This document shows positions 16,411 to 25,074 of a stretch of DNA of 64,000 nucleotides, in pieces (within the stretch, counting starts at the first letter, position 1; every line of letters begins with the position of its first letter). Origin of the DNA: Swaminathania salitolerans (lineage in GTDB: Bacteria > Pseudomonadota > Alphaproteobacteria > Acetobacterales > Acetobacteraceae); NCBI RefSeq assembly GCF_025994315.1, contig NZ_BAQE01000004.1. The stretch is one strand, 5' to 3'. The translations under genes and the position numbers were made by a program. The notes beneath the pieces were generated by a model, which was given only the letters and a program-made list of their open reading frames with translations, was not told the DNA's origin and did not search any database.

Positions 16411-19002
16411 TTCCTTGTCGATCGCCCGTTTCGGCAGCAGGGCCGGAATGAAAACGAGGGTCGCAATCAGCGTGCAGGCAAGAGACATCAGAAGCAGGCG
16501 CCCCATGCTCGCCGTCCCCGGATGCTCCGACGCGGCGAGGGAACCGAAGGCGGTGCCGGTGGTCAAAGCCGAGAACAGGACCGCACGCGCAGTGGGCGAC
16601 GTCAGGGGTTTTTGGATACCGGCCCGCCAGTTCATGACGAAATAGATGTTGAACGACACCCCGACCCCGAGCAGGAGCGGCAAGGCGATGATATTCGCGA
16701 AATTGAGCGTCTCGGGCACGGTGACGATGAGAATGACCGTCAGGAGCGCCGACATCATCAGAGGCGCGAGAACCAGCGCCATGTCCTGCAGGCGGCGCAG
16801 CGCGATGAACAGGATGATGGCGATCATCACCAGAGCCGAGATCGCGGCGATCGAGAACGCGTTCACCATGGTGCGCGCGCTTTCCACAACCTCGAGCGCG
16901 GTACCCGCGACATTCTTGTCGACGGACTGCATCTGGTCGAGGAAGCGGTAGAGCACCTTGTTATCGGACATGCGTCCCTTGGGCATGATCTTGAGCAGGG
17001 CACGACCGTCCGGCAACAGATAATCGCGTGCGATCTCCTTCGGGATGGACCCGATCGTGACGGGAGTCGGCTGCAGCACGTCGCGAAGCTCGGAGAGCTG
17101 GGCAGGCAGGAAACGTGTCAGCGCCTCGTTGGCCGCAAGGATCTGCGCATCGGGCGCGGAGGAGAGCCGGGCCAGCGCCTTCTGGATCGTGCGGAGCGGC
17201 GAATCCGGGGCCGTCCGGTCGAGAACGCCGCCAAGCTTGGCCGCGGCCTGGGCGGCACTCTTGCGCAGTGCCTCCGCGTCCGGCGCGGGTTCGATCTCCT
17301 GCCCTACGATGGTCGGGAGGAGAATCGTGGCCGTATCGCGGATCATCGCGATTTTCTGATCCTGATCTTCCGGCACGAACATGCCGAGCCACATGACCGA
17401 TTCCACACTCGGCAGCGCCTCGAACTGACGCACGCGTTCGGCGGCTATCGTGAGATTGGGGACGATCACCTCGCCGTCATAAGGCGAGGCGCGCGGGTCC
17501 TGTTCCAGAAGATGCAGGGCGCGCATGCCCTCGGTATTCGGATTCTTGGTGTGCAGCGGATCGGCATCGAAGGTCAGACGCGGGATCAGCGCGACACCGA
17601 CGACCGCAAGAATGGCGAACACGGCAAGGATCGGCTTGCGATGATGCCTCAGGAAATGATCCGCCCCCGCCATGGAAGCGAAACCGGGCATTCCGCGGCT
17701 GAGTCTGGCCCGGAAAAGATGGAGAAGGGCCGGCAGGAGCGTCATCGTACAGACGAAGGCGATCAGCATCCCGATCCCTGCGATGAGACCGAGCTGGGCC
17801 ACACCGACGAAGCTGGTCGGCACGAAGGCCAGAAACCCGGCTGCCGTGGCGAGCGAGGCCACGAGGATCTGATGCCCGGTCTCGCGTCCCGTTTCTGCCA
17901 GAGCCTGCGCAGTCGGCATTTCCTCGCCCGAGGGCAGACGCTGGCCGCGAAAACGCACGGAAAACTGGATTGCGAAATCGACGGCGATACCGACGAACAG
18001 AACGGCAAAGGCAACCGAGATCAGATTGAGCTTGCCTACCGCGATCGCCGCGAAGCCGGTGGTCAGCAAGAGGCCGATCACGAGCGTCACGAGAATGGGC
18101 ACGATGACCCGCACCGAACGCACGGCAAGAACGAGCCAGCACGCCACGAGCACCAGAGAGGTCAGCAGACCGAACCCCATACCGTGGGCTACGGTCGCGA
18201 ATTCCTCATCGCTCAGCTGGACCGGCCCGGTGATCATTCCGATCGCATTGCCGCTTCTGACGAAAGGCAGGGAGTCGATCGCGCGGCGCATGGCCGCGCT
18301 CGCCTCGCCTCCGGGCTGGAGGGAATCGAAATCCTGATGCGGCTGGGTCAGAACATACTGGTAATTCCCGGCGAGATCGCCCAGAGGGCCGGTCAGGAGG
18401 TTCTGCCAGGACAAATCCCGGGGGTGGCCATCCGCAGCCTGGGTCAGAGCCTGGGCGAAGCCCCTGAGCTCCGGCGTGAAACTCTCCGGAATGTCCTCAC
18501 CGGCCGAGAGCCCGTCTCCCATGAGGCCCAGAGCCGAGAAGATGCCCCGTGCCGAAGGGTCGGCTGCAAGCGTTCCGAGAAAGGGCTGCGCGGCGACGAT
18601 GGAATCGAGCAGCGAGGCGAGTGTCGGCTTGTCGAGATAGAGAAGCCCGTGATTCTGCAGGAAAGGCGAATCGTCCGGCAGGCGGACGCTCCGGAAGTTC
18701 CGGTGATCGCGGCTCAGGATCTTCGCGAGTGCCCGCGCGGTCTCCCGACCCTGTTCCGGCAGATCCGCCTTGATGATCGCAACCATCAGATCGTCGTTCT
18801 GCGGGAAGAGCCGGGTCAGCTCGGCATTGCGCTGCTTCCAAGGGAGACTGGAGGCGAACATCTCGTCGGTATTGGTGGTAACGCCGAGCTTCTGGGCGGT
18901 AAGATACAGGCTCCCACCCGTCAGAAGCGCAAAAAGGAGCACGACACCCCAGGCGCGTCTTGTACAGAGAGCGACGATACGACCGATTGAGCTTGCTAGC
19001 AT
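16408..19002 (-). CDS. hpnN: HpnN-type RND (MMPL) transporter, hopanoid export
   Basis: 864 residues. The layout is a half-size RND exporter: one N-terminal helix, a large periplasmic domain (about residues 35-255), five helices including VLFVGIAVDFAIQFSVRFRG, a second periplasmic domain (about 455-690) and a final five-helix bundle. The IAVDFAIQF segment in helix 4 is what I recognise from HpnN, which moves hopanoids from the inner to the outer membrane and is a standard gene of hopanoid producers. The other hpn genes are not adjacent here. It follows ribH on the same strand after a 119-bp gap containing a large hairpin, so it is probably a separate unit. Confidence 0.87.
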   Translation of the reverse strand: MLASSIGRIVALCTRRAWGVVLLFALLTGGSLYLTAQKLGVTTNTDEMFASSLPWKQRNAELTRLFPQNDDLMVAIIKADLPEQGRETARALAKILSRDHRNFRSVRLPDDSPFLQNHGLLYLDKPTLASLLDSIVAAQPFLGTLAADPSARGIFSALGLMGDGLSAGEDIPESFTPELRGFAQALTQAADGHPRDLSWQNLLTGPLGDLAGNYQYVLTQPHQDFDSLQPGGEASAAMRRAIDSLPFVRSGNAIGMITGPVQLSDEEFATVAHGMGFGLLTSLVLVACWLVLAVRSVRVIVPILVTLVIGLLLTTGFAAIAVGKLNLISVAFAVLFVGIAVDFAIQFSVRFRGQRLPSGEEMPTAQALAETGRETGHQILVASLATAAGFLAFVPTSFVGVAQLGLIAGIGMLIAFVCTMTLLPALLHLFRARLSRGMPGFASMAGADHFLRHHRKPILAVFAILAVVGVALIPRLTFDADPLHTKNPNTEGMRALHLLEQDPRASPYDGEVIVPNLTIAAERVRQFEALPSVESVMWLGMFVPEDQDQKIAMIRDTATILLPTIVGQEIEPAPDAEALRKSAAQAAAKLGGVLDRTAPDSPLRTIQKALARLSSAPDAQILAANEALTRFLPAQLSELRDVLQPTPVTIGSIPKEIARDYLLPDGRALLKIMPKGRMSDNKVLYRFLDQMQSVDKNVAGTALEVVESARTMVNAFSIAAISALVMIAIILFIALRRLQDMALVLAPLMMSALLTVILIVTVPETLNFANIIALPLLLGVGVSFNIYFVMNWRAGIQKPLTSPTARAVLFSALTTGTAFGSLAASEHPGTASMGRLLLMSLACTLIATLVFIPALLPKRAIDKE

Positions 19003-19017
19003 TTGACTACGGATGAC

Positions 19018-19058
19018 CCTGCCTCGGAACGACGCAAACGCGTCCTGATCCGGGCAGG
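19018..19058. other. Nested inverted repeat between ribH and hpnN
   Basis: Outer arms CCTGCCTCGG and CCGGGCAGG enclose an inner perfect hairpin GACGC-AAAC-GCGTC. It may end the rib transcript or lead the hpnN one; there is no T-run on the minus strand. Confidence 0.5.
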
Positions 19059-19121
19059 TTTAGAACATTGTCACCCGATTGGGAAAGCGGAACCCGGCGC
19101 CCCGCTCCGGAGCGGAAACGC

Positions 19122-19595
19122 TCAGCCGCGCGTGTTCCTCAGAAAGGCGAGGGTTTCCACACAGGCGGCGGAGGCCTCGCGCCCCTTGTTGTGCACATCC
19201 TTGCGCGACCGGACCTGGGCCTGTTCGTCGGTATAGGTGGTGAGCACGCCGAACGAGATCGGTGTTTCGGTCGCGAGCTGCGCCTGCATGAGTCCGATGG
19301 TCGCGCCCAGGCTGATGAACTCGAAATGCGCGGTATCGCCCTTGATCACGCAGCCGAGACAGACGATCCCCTCGTAAACGCCGGTTTTCGCAAGGCTCTG
19401 CGCCATGAGCGGCAGCTCGAAGGCACCGGGCGCGTCGAAGACATCGACATCGCGGATCCCGTGTTCCCCGAGCCATTCCAGCGCGCCGTCGCGCAGCCCG
19501 TGGGTGACGTCGGTATTGAAGCGGCTGACCAGAAGCGCGAGTTTCGGCGAGGGCACCAGCGTCAGATCGGGGGCGACGGGGATCGATTTGCTCAT
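19122..19595 (-). CDS. ribH: 6,7-dimethyl-8-ribityllumazine synthase RibH
   Basis: 157 residues, the normal length. Motifs: LALLVSRFNTDVT, VDVFDAPGAFELPLMAQ, the active-site VCLGCVIKGDTAHFEFI and a C-terminal KDVHNKGREASAACVETLAFLR. It condenses the ribityl-pyrimidine with dihydroxybutanone phosphate, the penultimate step of riboflavin synthesis. ATG 19595 has AAGGAT upstream and overlaps the ribBA stop. Last gene of the riboswitch-controlled rib operon. Confidence 0.95.
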   Translation of the reverse strand: MSKSIPVAPDLTLVPSPKLALLVSRFNTDVTHGLRDGALEWLGEHGIRDVDVFDAPGAFELPLMAQSLAKTGVYEGIVCLGCVIKGDTAHFEFISLGATIGLMQAQLATETPISFGVLTTYTDEQAQVRSRKDVHNKGREASAACVETLAFLRNTRG

Positions 19596-20905
19596 GGGGT
19601 ATCCTTGGGTTTGAGAAGGGACTCGACGAGTTCCGGCAAGACATCGCTGAGCTGATGGCCCATACGTGTGCGCTTGGCATGCAGATATGCCCGGTTGAAC
19701 GGGTTGGATCCCGCTTCCAGCCGTTCCTGCCGCACGACATGCACGCCCGCATCCTCGAGACCGGAGACCTTGCTCGGATTATTGGTGAGAAGCGCCAGAC
19801 GATCCACACCCAGCGATTGCAGGATGGCCGCAGCGCTTGCCCAGTCCCGTGCGTCGCCGGGCAGACCGAGCGCGAGATTGGCCTCGAGCGTATCCTTGCC
19901 GCGATCCTGGAGCGCATAGGCGCGTATCTTGTTGCCCAGCCCGATCCCCCGGCCTTCATGGCCGCGCATATAGACCAGCACGCCGCTCTCGGCTGCGGCG
20001 ATCCGCTCGAGGGCCTCGCGGAGCTGGGGGCCGCAATCGCAACGCAGCGAGCCCAGCGCATCGCCCGTCACGCATTCGGAATGCAGACGGACCAGAGGGG
20101 TTCCCGTTGCGGGATCCCCCTTCACAAGGGCGACATGCTCGATTCCGTCAGGCGCGCGAAAGGCATGGATCCGCAAATCGTGCCCGCCATAGAGACTGGG
20201 CAGGGCCGCCTCGGCGATGCGTTCGACGGTCGGCTGGATCTCGGGGATGGCGGCAAGATCGACGACGGGCGCACGGCCATTGGCGCGGCACCATTCGGCG
20301 ATCTCCGCAATCGTGACGAGAGGCATGTCGAAACGACGGCAGAACTGCCGCAAGGACGGCATACGGGCCATCGTACCGTCGTCATCCATCACCTCGCAGA
20401 TCACCGCTGCCGGGGTGAGCCCTGCAAGACGCGCAAGATCGATCGACCCCTCGGTATGACCGTCGCGCGCAAGCGTGCCTTCGGGATGGGCACGCAGGGG
20501 AAAGATATGACCCGGCGTGCTGATCTCGTGCGGTTGCGCGTCGGGATGGGCGGCAATCCGGATCGTGCGGGCGCGGTCGGCTGCGGAGATTCCGGTCGTG
20601 ATCCCCGTCGTCGCCTCGATGGAAAGGGTGAAGGCCGTCCCGCGCGGATCGTGTCCCCGGCGCGGCATCATGGGCAGATCGAGACGCGCGATCTGCTCCG
20701 GCTCGAGCGGCAGGCAGATAAGGCCGCGTCCGTAGGTCGCCATGAAATTGATCGCATCCGCGGTAGCAAATTGCGCGGCAATGACGATGTCGCCCTCGTT
20801 CTCGCGTCCTTCGTCATCCACCATCATCACCATGCGGCCTTCGCGCATGGCGGCGACAGCCCGCGCCAGCGAGGGCGTCATGGCGGCATGTCCCGCGCTG
20901 CTCAT
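19592..20905 (-). CDS. ribBA: Bifunctional RibBA (DHBP synthase / GTP cyclohydrolase II)
   Basis: 437 residues. N-terminal half: DHBP synthase with DDEGRENEGDIVIAAQF and the later RDGHTEGSIDLARLAGL. C-terminal half: GTP cyclohydrolase II with the zinc Cys set SECVTGDALGSLRCDCG and RGHEGRGIGLGNKI. It makes dihydroxybutanone phosphate from ribulose 5-phosphate and opens GTP, the two entry reactions of riboflavin synthesis. The start ATG 20905 overlaps the ribE stop (ATGA); a second ATG lies 8 codons later. Both active sites look intact. Confidence 0.95.
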   Translation of the reverse strand: MSSAGHAAMTPSLARAVAAMREGRMVMMVDDEGRENEGDIVIAAQFATADAINFMATYGRGLICLPLEPEQIARLDLPMMPRRGHDPRGTAFTLSIEATTGITTGISAADRARTIRIAAHPDAQPHEISTPGHIFPLRAHPEGTLARDGHTEGSIDLARLAGLTPAAVICEVMDDDGTMARMPSLRQFCRRFDMPLVTIAEIAEWCRANGRAPVVDLAAIPEIQPTVERIAEAALPSLYGGHDLRIHAFRAPDGIEHVALVKGDPATGTPLVRLHSECVTGDALGSLRCDCGPQLREALERIAAAESGVLVYMRGHEGRGIGLGNKIRAYALQDRGKDTLEANLALGLPGDARDWASAAAILQSLGVDRLALLTNNPSKVSGLEDAGVHVVRQERLEAGSNPFNRAYLHAKRTRMGHQLSDVLPELVESLLKPKDTP

Positions 20906-21513
20906 GACCGCACGCCGTATTTCAGCAGGCTCTCCACATATTTGGCGAGCACGTCCACCTCGACATTGGCCGGGGCGCCGGGCGCTATTTCGGACAGGCC
21001 GGTATGGATCCAGGTATGGGGAATGATCATGAGACCGATCGTGAAACGCCCGTCCTCGACCTCGCTCACCGTATTGACGGTCAGACTCACGCCATCGAGC
21101 GCGATCGACCCCTTCTCGACGACATAGCCGCGCAGGCTGGCCGGGAGGCTGAAGACGATGTCATGCGACTCTCCGACATCGGCGACCGAGACGAGCTGCG
21201 CGAGCCCGTCGACATGGCCCTGCACGATATGCCCCGAAAGGCGGGTCGCAGGCGTGCTCGCCCGCTCGAGATTGACGCGCGCTCCCGAAACCAGACGACC
21301 GAGCGCCGTTCGGGCCAGGGTTTCGGAACTGACGTAGAAATCCGCCAGTCCCGACGAATCGTAGGCGGCAACCGTCAGGCATACCCCGTTGACGGCGATA
21401 CTCTCGCCGAGATCCAGATCGGAAAGCCCCGTCGCGATCCTGAGCAGGATGGCCTGATCGCGGGTCTCGATGGCGCGGACATGTCCGATATGGTCGATGA
21501 TTCCGGAAAACAT
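20902..21513 (-). CDS. ribE: Riboflavin synthase alpha subunit RibE
   Basis: 203 residues with the internal duplication typical of the enzyme: MFSGIIDHIGHV and SIAVNGVCLTVA in the first barrel, HIVQGHVDG and SIALDGVSLTVN in the second. It dismutates two lumazine molecules to riboflavin. Start and the ribD stop overlap as TGATG. Second gene of the rib operon. Confidence 0.95.
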   Translation of the reverse strand: MFSGIIDHIGHVRAIETRDQAILLRIATGLSDLDLGESIAVNGVCLTVAAYDSSGLADFYVSSETLARTALGRLVSGARVNLERASTPATRLSGHIVQGHVDGLAQLVSVADVGESHDIVFSLPASLRGYVVEKGSIALDGVSLTVNTVSEVEDGRFTIGLMIIPHTWIHTGLSEIAPGAPANVEVDVLAKYVESLLKYGVRS

Positions 21514-22604
21514 CAGAATTCAGCCTCGCTGGAAGAGACGGACGAAAACCCGTCATTCAACAGAAAACGAAGAGGTGTCACACCCTGGGCCCGCGCGGAT
21601 ATCCGCGCGGACACGGTATCGTTACCGGATGCTCCTGCACGCAGGGTCAGCCAGTCGTTCCAGAGGCCGTGCCGGTCGAGGGCGTCGAGCAGACCGGGCC
21701 CGGCTTCGACCATCGCCCAGTTCACGCCATGCCCGGCGAGCAGGCTCGGCACCTCCTCCAGGGAGCGCGAAACGACGACCCGGTAGCCGTTCCCCTCGAG
21801 GGTCGATCGCCACGAGGACGGCAGGCGTCCCTTGCGGTCGCAAACGACGACCATACGGCGCGGCGGACCGTCGTGATCGGCAACGCGTCGCACGGTCAGC
21901 ATCGGCGCATCTGCGAGCACCGTTCCGATACCGGTGACGATCGCATCCGTCGCGCGGCGCAACCGGTGCGCGAGCAAGAGAGACGCTTCGCTGGTGAAGG
22001 TTTTCTGTCCCTGCGGAGGAATCATAGACCCCCGTCCGTCGAGCGCCTGCTTGACCGTGATCCAGGCGCGCCCGCGCGTAATCCGCTCGGCGAACGGCGC
22101 GAGCAGCGCCTTACAGGCCTGATGGATGTCCGAAAGCGCGCGGCAGGACTCCAGCATGACGACGGTTTTGCCGCCGGGCATCGTGGAGAGCCGCGCAGCG
22201 CCTCCGCCTGCCTCCGGATTCGGATCGCGTGCGCCGATCCAGACTTCCCCGACCGGGCTGGCGCGCAAGGCCTCGGAGCAGGGCGGGGTACGACCGGTAT
22301 GGTTGCACGGCTCGAGCGTCACGAGGGCGGTGACCGCCTTGTGAAGAACGCCCAGCGCACGGGCGCGCTCCAGAGCGCGCGCCTCGGCATGATACGTACC
22401 TGCACGATGATGGGCCTCGACGACCAGAATACGGTCCTGCGCATCGAGAAGGGCGCACCCGACTGCCGGATTGGGCGATGTCGCACCGAGATATTGCGCC
22501 GCCTCGCGCAAGGCAGCCTCGAAACCCGCCCGCAACGCGGGCAGACGGGCCTCGTCGATCGCTCCATCGGGGCGCGACTTGATGCAGGACGATCGTTCGG
22601 TCAC
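21513..22604 (-). CDS. ribD: Bifunctional riboflavin deaminase/reductase RibD
   Basis: 363 residues from GTG 22604. Deaminase domain: ATSPNPAVGCALLD, the zinc His in HAEARALERA and Cys in LEPCNHTGRTPPC. Reductase domain from about residue 140: AWITVKQALDGRGSM and VEAGPGLLDAL. I chose the GTG because it gives the family's normal length and is preceded by AAGGGGTGGGG 11 bp upstream; no ATG lies in frame before the deaminase domain. An FMN riboswitch precedes the gene by about 90 bp, so flavin represses the operon. Confidence 0.92.
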   Translation of the reverse strand: MTERSSCIKSRPDGAIDEARLPALRAGFEAALREAAQYLGATSPNPAVGCALLDAQDRILVVEAHHRAGTYHAEARALERARALGVLHKAVTALVTLEPCNHTGRTPPCSEALRASPVGEVWIGARDPNPEAGGGAARLSTMPGGKTVVMLESCRALSDIHQACKALLAPFAERITRGRAWITVKQALDGRGSMIPPQGQKTFTSEASLLLAHRLRRATDAIVTGIGTVLADAPMLTVRRVADHDGPPRRMVVVCDRKGRLPSSWRSTLEGNGYRVVVSRSLEEVPSLLAGHGVNWAMVEAGPGLLDALDRHGLWNDWLTLRAGASGNDTVSARISARAQGVTPLRFLLNDGFSSVSSSEAEF

Positions 22605-22695
22605 GTCTTTCAGGACCCCACCCCTTACTCGGGACGGTCTCCGGGCGCGAACACGCGGCCTCTCCGCGCGGTTCGACACCGCGTCGGCAAGGTCC

Positions 22696-22852
22696 GTCCT
22701 CTCTCATCCGGACTATAACCGTCGGCTCCGGAATTCGACCGGATCTGCTGACCCTGAGGCTGGTCGCCACAGGCGCTCGCGGGCTCATGAACGGAAGTCG
22801 CCTCCCATATCACCTACCGCCGGTGGGGAGTTTCACCCCGCCCCGAGAACGT
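22696..22852 (-). promoter_or_regulatory. FMN riboswitch (RFN element) upstream of ribD
   Basis: On the minus strand it begins TTCTCGGGGCGGGGTGAAAC, then CCCCACCGGCGGTA, AGCCCGCGAGCGCC, GGTCAGCAGATCCGGT, and ends GCCGACGGTTATAGTCCGGA. These blocks match the conserved RFN core in order. Binding of FMN should lower ribDE-BA-H expression. About 90 nt remain before ribD for the expression platform, including GC-rich hairpin-forming sequence and the ribD ribosome site, so either termination or SD masking is possible. Confidence 0.95.
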
Positions 22853-23020
22853 CATTTTCAAAACCGGCTGCGAGAGCCGGACATGCATATGATCCCCGGA
22901 TTGTCTTTTTTGCAAGGCCCCCATCCGCAGGCATTCAGGCGGAGACGAAAGGGCGAGCGATCCGGGGTGGGCATTCCGGCCCGTGCATTCCGGCAAGGAA
23001 CCCCTCCCGGCAACGAGACA

Positions 23021-23047
23021 GGGGCGGGATCGGAATCCCGCCCCTTT
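23021..23047. terminator. GC-rich perfect hairpin, probable terminator
   Basis: GGGGCGGGAT-CGGA-ATCCCGCCCC followed by TTT on the plus strand. It lies 97 bp downstream of the minus-strand entericidin-like gene and upstream of the riboswitch promoter area, so it could insulate the two. Confidence 0.6.
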
Positions 23048-23140
23048 CCGGGGACGCTCGATACAGGACCGGTATACAGCCCTCCGGAAGGCCAGCGTCG
23101 TTCGGAGCTGGCTTCGTTCGGGGTTAGCGGCGTCCGGGGA

Positions 23141-23335
23141 TCAATGCGTTGCTGCGCCCGGCGCCGCATCATGGATCGCGCCCTGTGTCGCATTCGCGCC
23201 GTTGCTGACGTCATGCCCGATAGAGCTGACATCCCTGCCTGCACCATCGACCGTATTGCACGCGGTCAGTCCGAAAGCCGGCAAGGCAAGGAAGGCGGCC
23301 AGAGCGCCGATGCGGAGGAAAGAAACGCGGTTCAT
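23141..23335 (-). CDS. Entericidin-like small lipoprotein
   Basis: 64 residues. A signal peptide with lipobox LTAC puts Cys at residue 26, and the mature peptide NTVDGAGRDVSSIGHDVSNGA is the amphipathic entericidin EcnA/EcnB type. Known entericidins are small membrane-associated lipoproteins linked to stress and stationary-phase lysis. SD AGGAT sits before ATG 23335. Single gene; no second entericidin is beside it, so the antidote/toxin pair of enterobacteria is not evident. Confidence 0.85.
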   Translation of the reverse strand: MNRVSFLRIGALAAFLALPAFGLTACNTVDGAGRDVSSIGHDVSNGANATQGAIHDAAPGAATH

Positions 23336-23521
23336 GGGAAAATATCCTGTTCTGGAACTGTGTTTTTCGTAAACGCTTCGACACGAACGCGGTTCGGAAA
23401 GTTACATTAAACATTCCGATATATGACGATGCGTTCATATCCCCCGCCCGGGGATGAACCGCCGCGCCGGAAAGACGCTGACGCTGAACGCCGTTTTCCT
23501 CTCCGCCCGTTCCGGATTGCC

Positions 23522-24964
23522 ATGCCCGACACGCCCCCTGCCCTTCTGTGGTTTCGCGACGATCTGCGCCTCGGGGATCACCCCGCGCTCACCCGGGCGA
23601 GCGCGACCGGGCTGCCTCTTCTCTGCGTCTATGTGATCGACGAATCCGGAGCGACGCGGGCGCCGGGTGCAGCCCTCAAATGGTGGCTGCACGGCGCGCT
23701 GGCCGCGCTCCGCAAGGCGCTGGAAGAAAGAGGGGGAACGCTCCTCGTCCTGAATGGCGATCCTGAGACCCTCATCCCGGCACTGGCGGAACGAAGCGGG
23801 GCAGAACAGCTCTTCTGTCATTACCGCTACCAGGAGGAGGCGCGGCAGCAGGACGATAGAATTGCAGAGGCTCTCAGCGAGAGAAAATGCACGATGATCC
23901 GTAGCCACGGCACGCTGCTCCGCCCTCCGGAAAGCGTCGCGACGAAAAGCGGGACGCCCTACAGGGTGTTCGGCGCGTGGTGGAAAGCGTTCAGGGCATG
24001 CGGGGAACCGGCAAAGCCCTGCGGGATTCCGGATCGCCTCTCTTTCGCGCGGGTTCCATCCCTGGAAGGGGGTTTCCGTCCCGCCCGGGAGGAGGATCTC
24101 CTTCTTCCGCGCCATCCCGACTGGTCTGGCGGCCTGCAGGCGCAGTGGGAGCCGGGCGAGGAGGCCGCTCTGGAGGCGCTATCCGATTTCGTGACCCATG
24201 GTCTCACCACCTATGAAAGCGGACGTAACGAGCTGGCCGCCGATGGCAGCGCGCGTCTTTCTCCCTATCTGAACCTGGGTGTTCTCTCCCCCCGGCAGGT
24301 CTGGCACCGCTGTCTGGGCAAGGGGCGCCCCGAAGACCGGGAATGCTTCCTGTCCGAACTCGGCTGGCGCGATTTTTCCTGGTACGTCCTGTTCCATCAG
24401 CCGCAATTGCCATACCGGAATCTCAAACCGGAATTCGACAGGCTGATCTGGCGCACGGATCCCGCGGCCCTGAATGCCTGGCAGAAAGGCAGGACGGGCA
24501 TTCCCGTGGTGGATGCCGGAATGCGCCAGCTCTGGGAGACCGGCTGGATGCATAACAGGGCGCGCATGATCGTCGCCTCTTTTCTGGTCAAGCATCTGCT
24601 CATCGACTGGCGCGAGGGAGAGGCGTGGTTCCGCGATACGCTGGTCGATGCCGATGTGGCGTCGAACGCGGTCAACTGGCAATGGGTCGCAGGCACCGGG
24701 ATCGAGGCCTCCCCGTTCTTCCGGATCTTCAATCCCGTGAGACAGGCCGCGACGTTCGATCCTCACGGAGATTACATCCGGCGCTGGGTCCCCGAGCTTT
24801 CGGATCTGCCCGACGAGGCGATCGCCGCGCCATGGGATGCTCCGGAAGCCACCCTGCGAAAAGCAGGGGTCACGCTCGGAGAGACCTATCCCGCGCCGAT
24901 CGTGGATCTCGGCATCGGGCGCGATCGGGCCATGAAGGCCTATCGCGCCACGAGACGATCATGA
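23522..24964 (+). CDS. phrB: Deoxyribodipyrimidine photolyase (class I)
   Basis: 480 residues from ATG 23522. The N-terminal antenna-binding domain opens LLWFRDDLRLGDHPAL. The FAD domain has TTYESGRNELAADGSARLSPYLNLG, the helix TGIPVVDAGMRQLWETGWMHNRARM, and the C-terminal signature GIEASPFFRIFNPVRQAATFDP. It repairs UV pyrimidine dimers with blue light. An upstream in-frame ATG (23423) would add a 33-residue tail lacking family similarity. The stop codon is inside the first unit of a 14-bp tandem array. Confidence 0.93.
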   Translation: MPDTPPALLWFRDDLRLGDHPALTRASATGLPLLCVYVIDESGATRAPGAALKWWLHGALAALRKALEERGGTLLVLNGDPETLIPALAERSGAEQLFCHYRYQEEARQQDDRIAEALSERKCTMIRSHGTLLRPPESVATKSGTPYRVFGAWWKAFRACGEPAKPCGIPDRLSFARVPSLEGGFRPAREEDLLLPRHPDWSGGLQAQWEPGEEAALEALSDFVTHGLTTYESGRNELAADGSARLSPYLNLGVLSPRQVWHRCLGKGRPEDRECFLSELGWRDFSWYVLFHQPQLPYRNLKPEFDRLIWRTDPAALNAWQKGRTGIPVVDAGMRQLWETGWMHNRARMIVASFLVKHLLIDWREGEAWFRDTLVDADVASNAVNWQWVAGTGIEASPFFRIFNPVRQAATFDPHGDYIRRWVPELSDLPDEAIAAPWDAPEATLRKAGVTLGETYPAPIVDLGIGRDRAMKAYRATRRS

Positions 24965-25072
24965 CCGTAAGGGCATGACCGTAAGGGCATGACCGTAAGG
25001 GCATGACCGGTAGGGCATGACCGGCAGGGCATGACCGGCAGGGCATGACCGGCAGGGCATGACCGGCAGGGC
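24961..25072. repeat. Eight-copy 14-bp tandem array between convergent stop codons
   Basis: Eight units of 14 bp without gaps: three ATGACCGTAAGGGC, one ATGACCGGTAGGGC, four ATGACCGGCAGGGC. The phrB stop (24962-24964) is in unit 1, and the array ends 3 bp before the stop codon of the convergent gene at 25075. Confidence 0.97.
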
Positions 25073-25074
25073 GA

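Noticed and set aside
16321..18990. 889-codon open frame on the plus strand opposite hpnN
   Set aside because: Rich in Arg, Gln, Gly, Asp and His, without motif; a typical shadow of a high-GC membrane-protein gene.
22853..23140. Coding frames between the riboswitch and the entericidin gene
   Set aside because: Several short frames exist on both strands, but none has a motif, a signal peptide or a usable ribosome site.
24961..25072. Possible CRISPR array
   Set aside because: Units are only 14 bp, directly joined with no spacers, and no cas gene is near.
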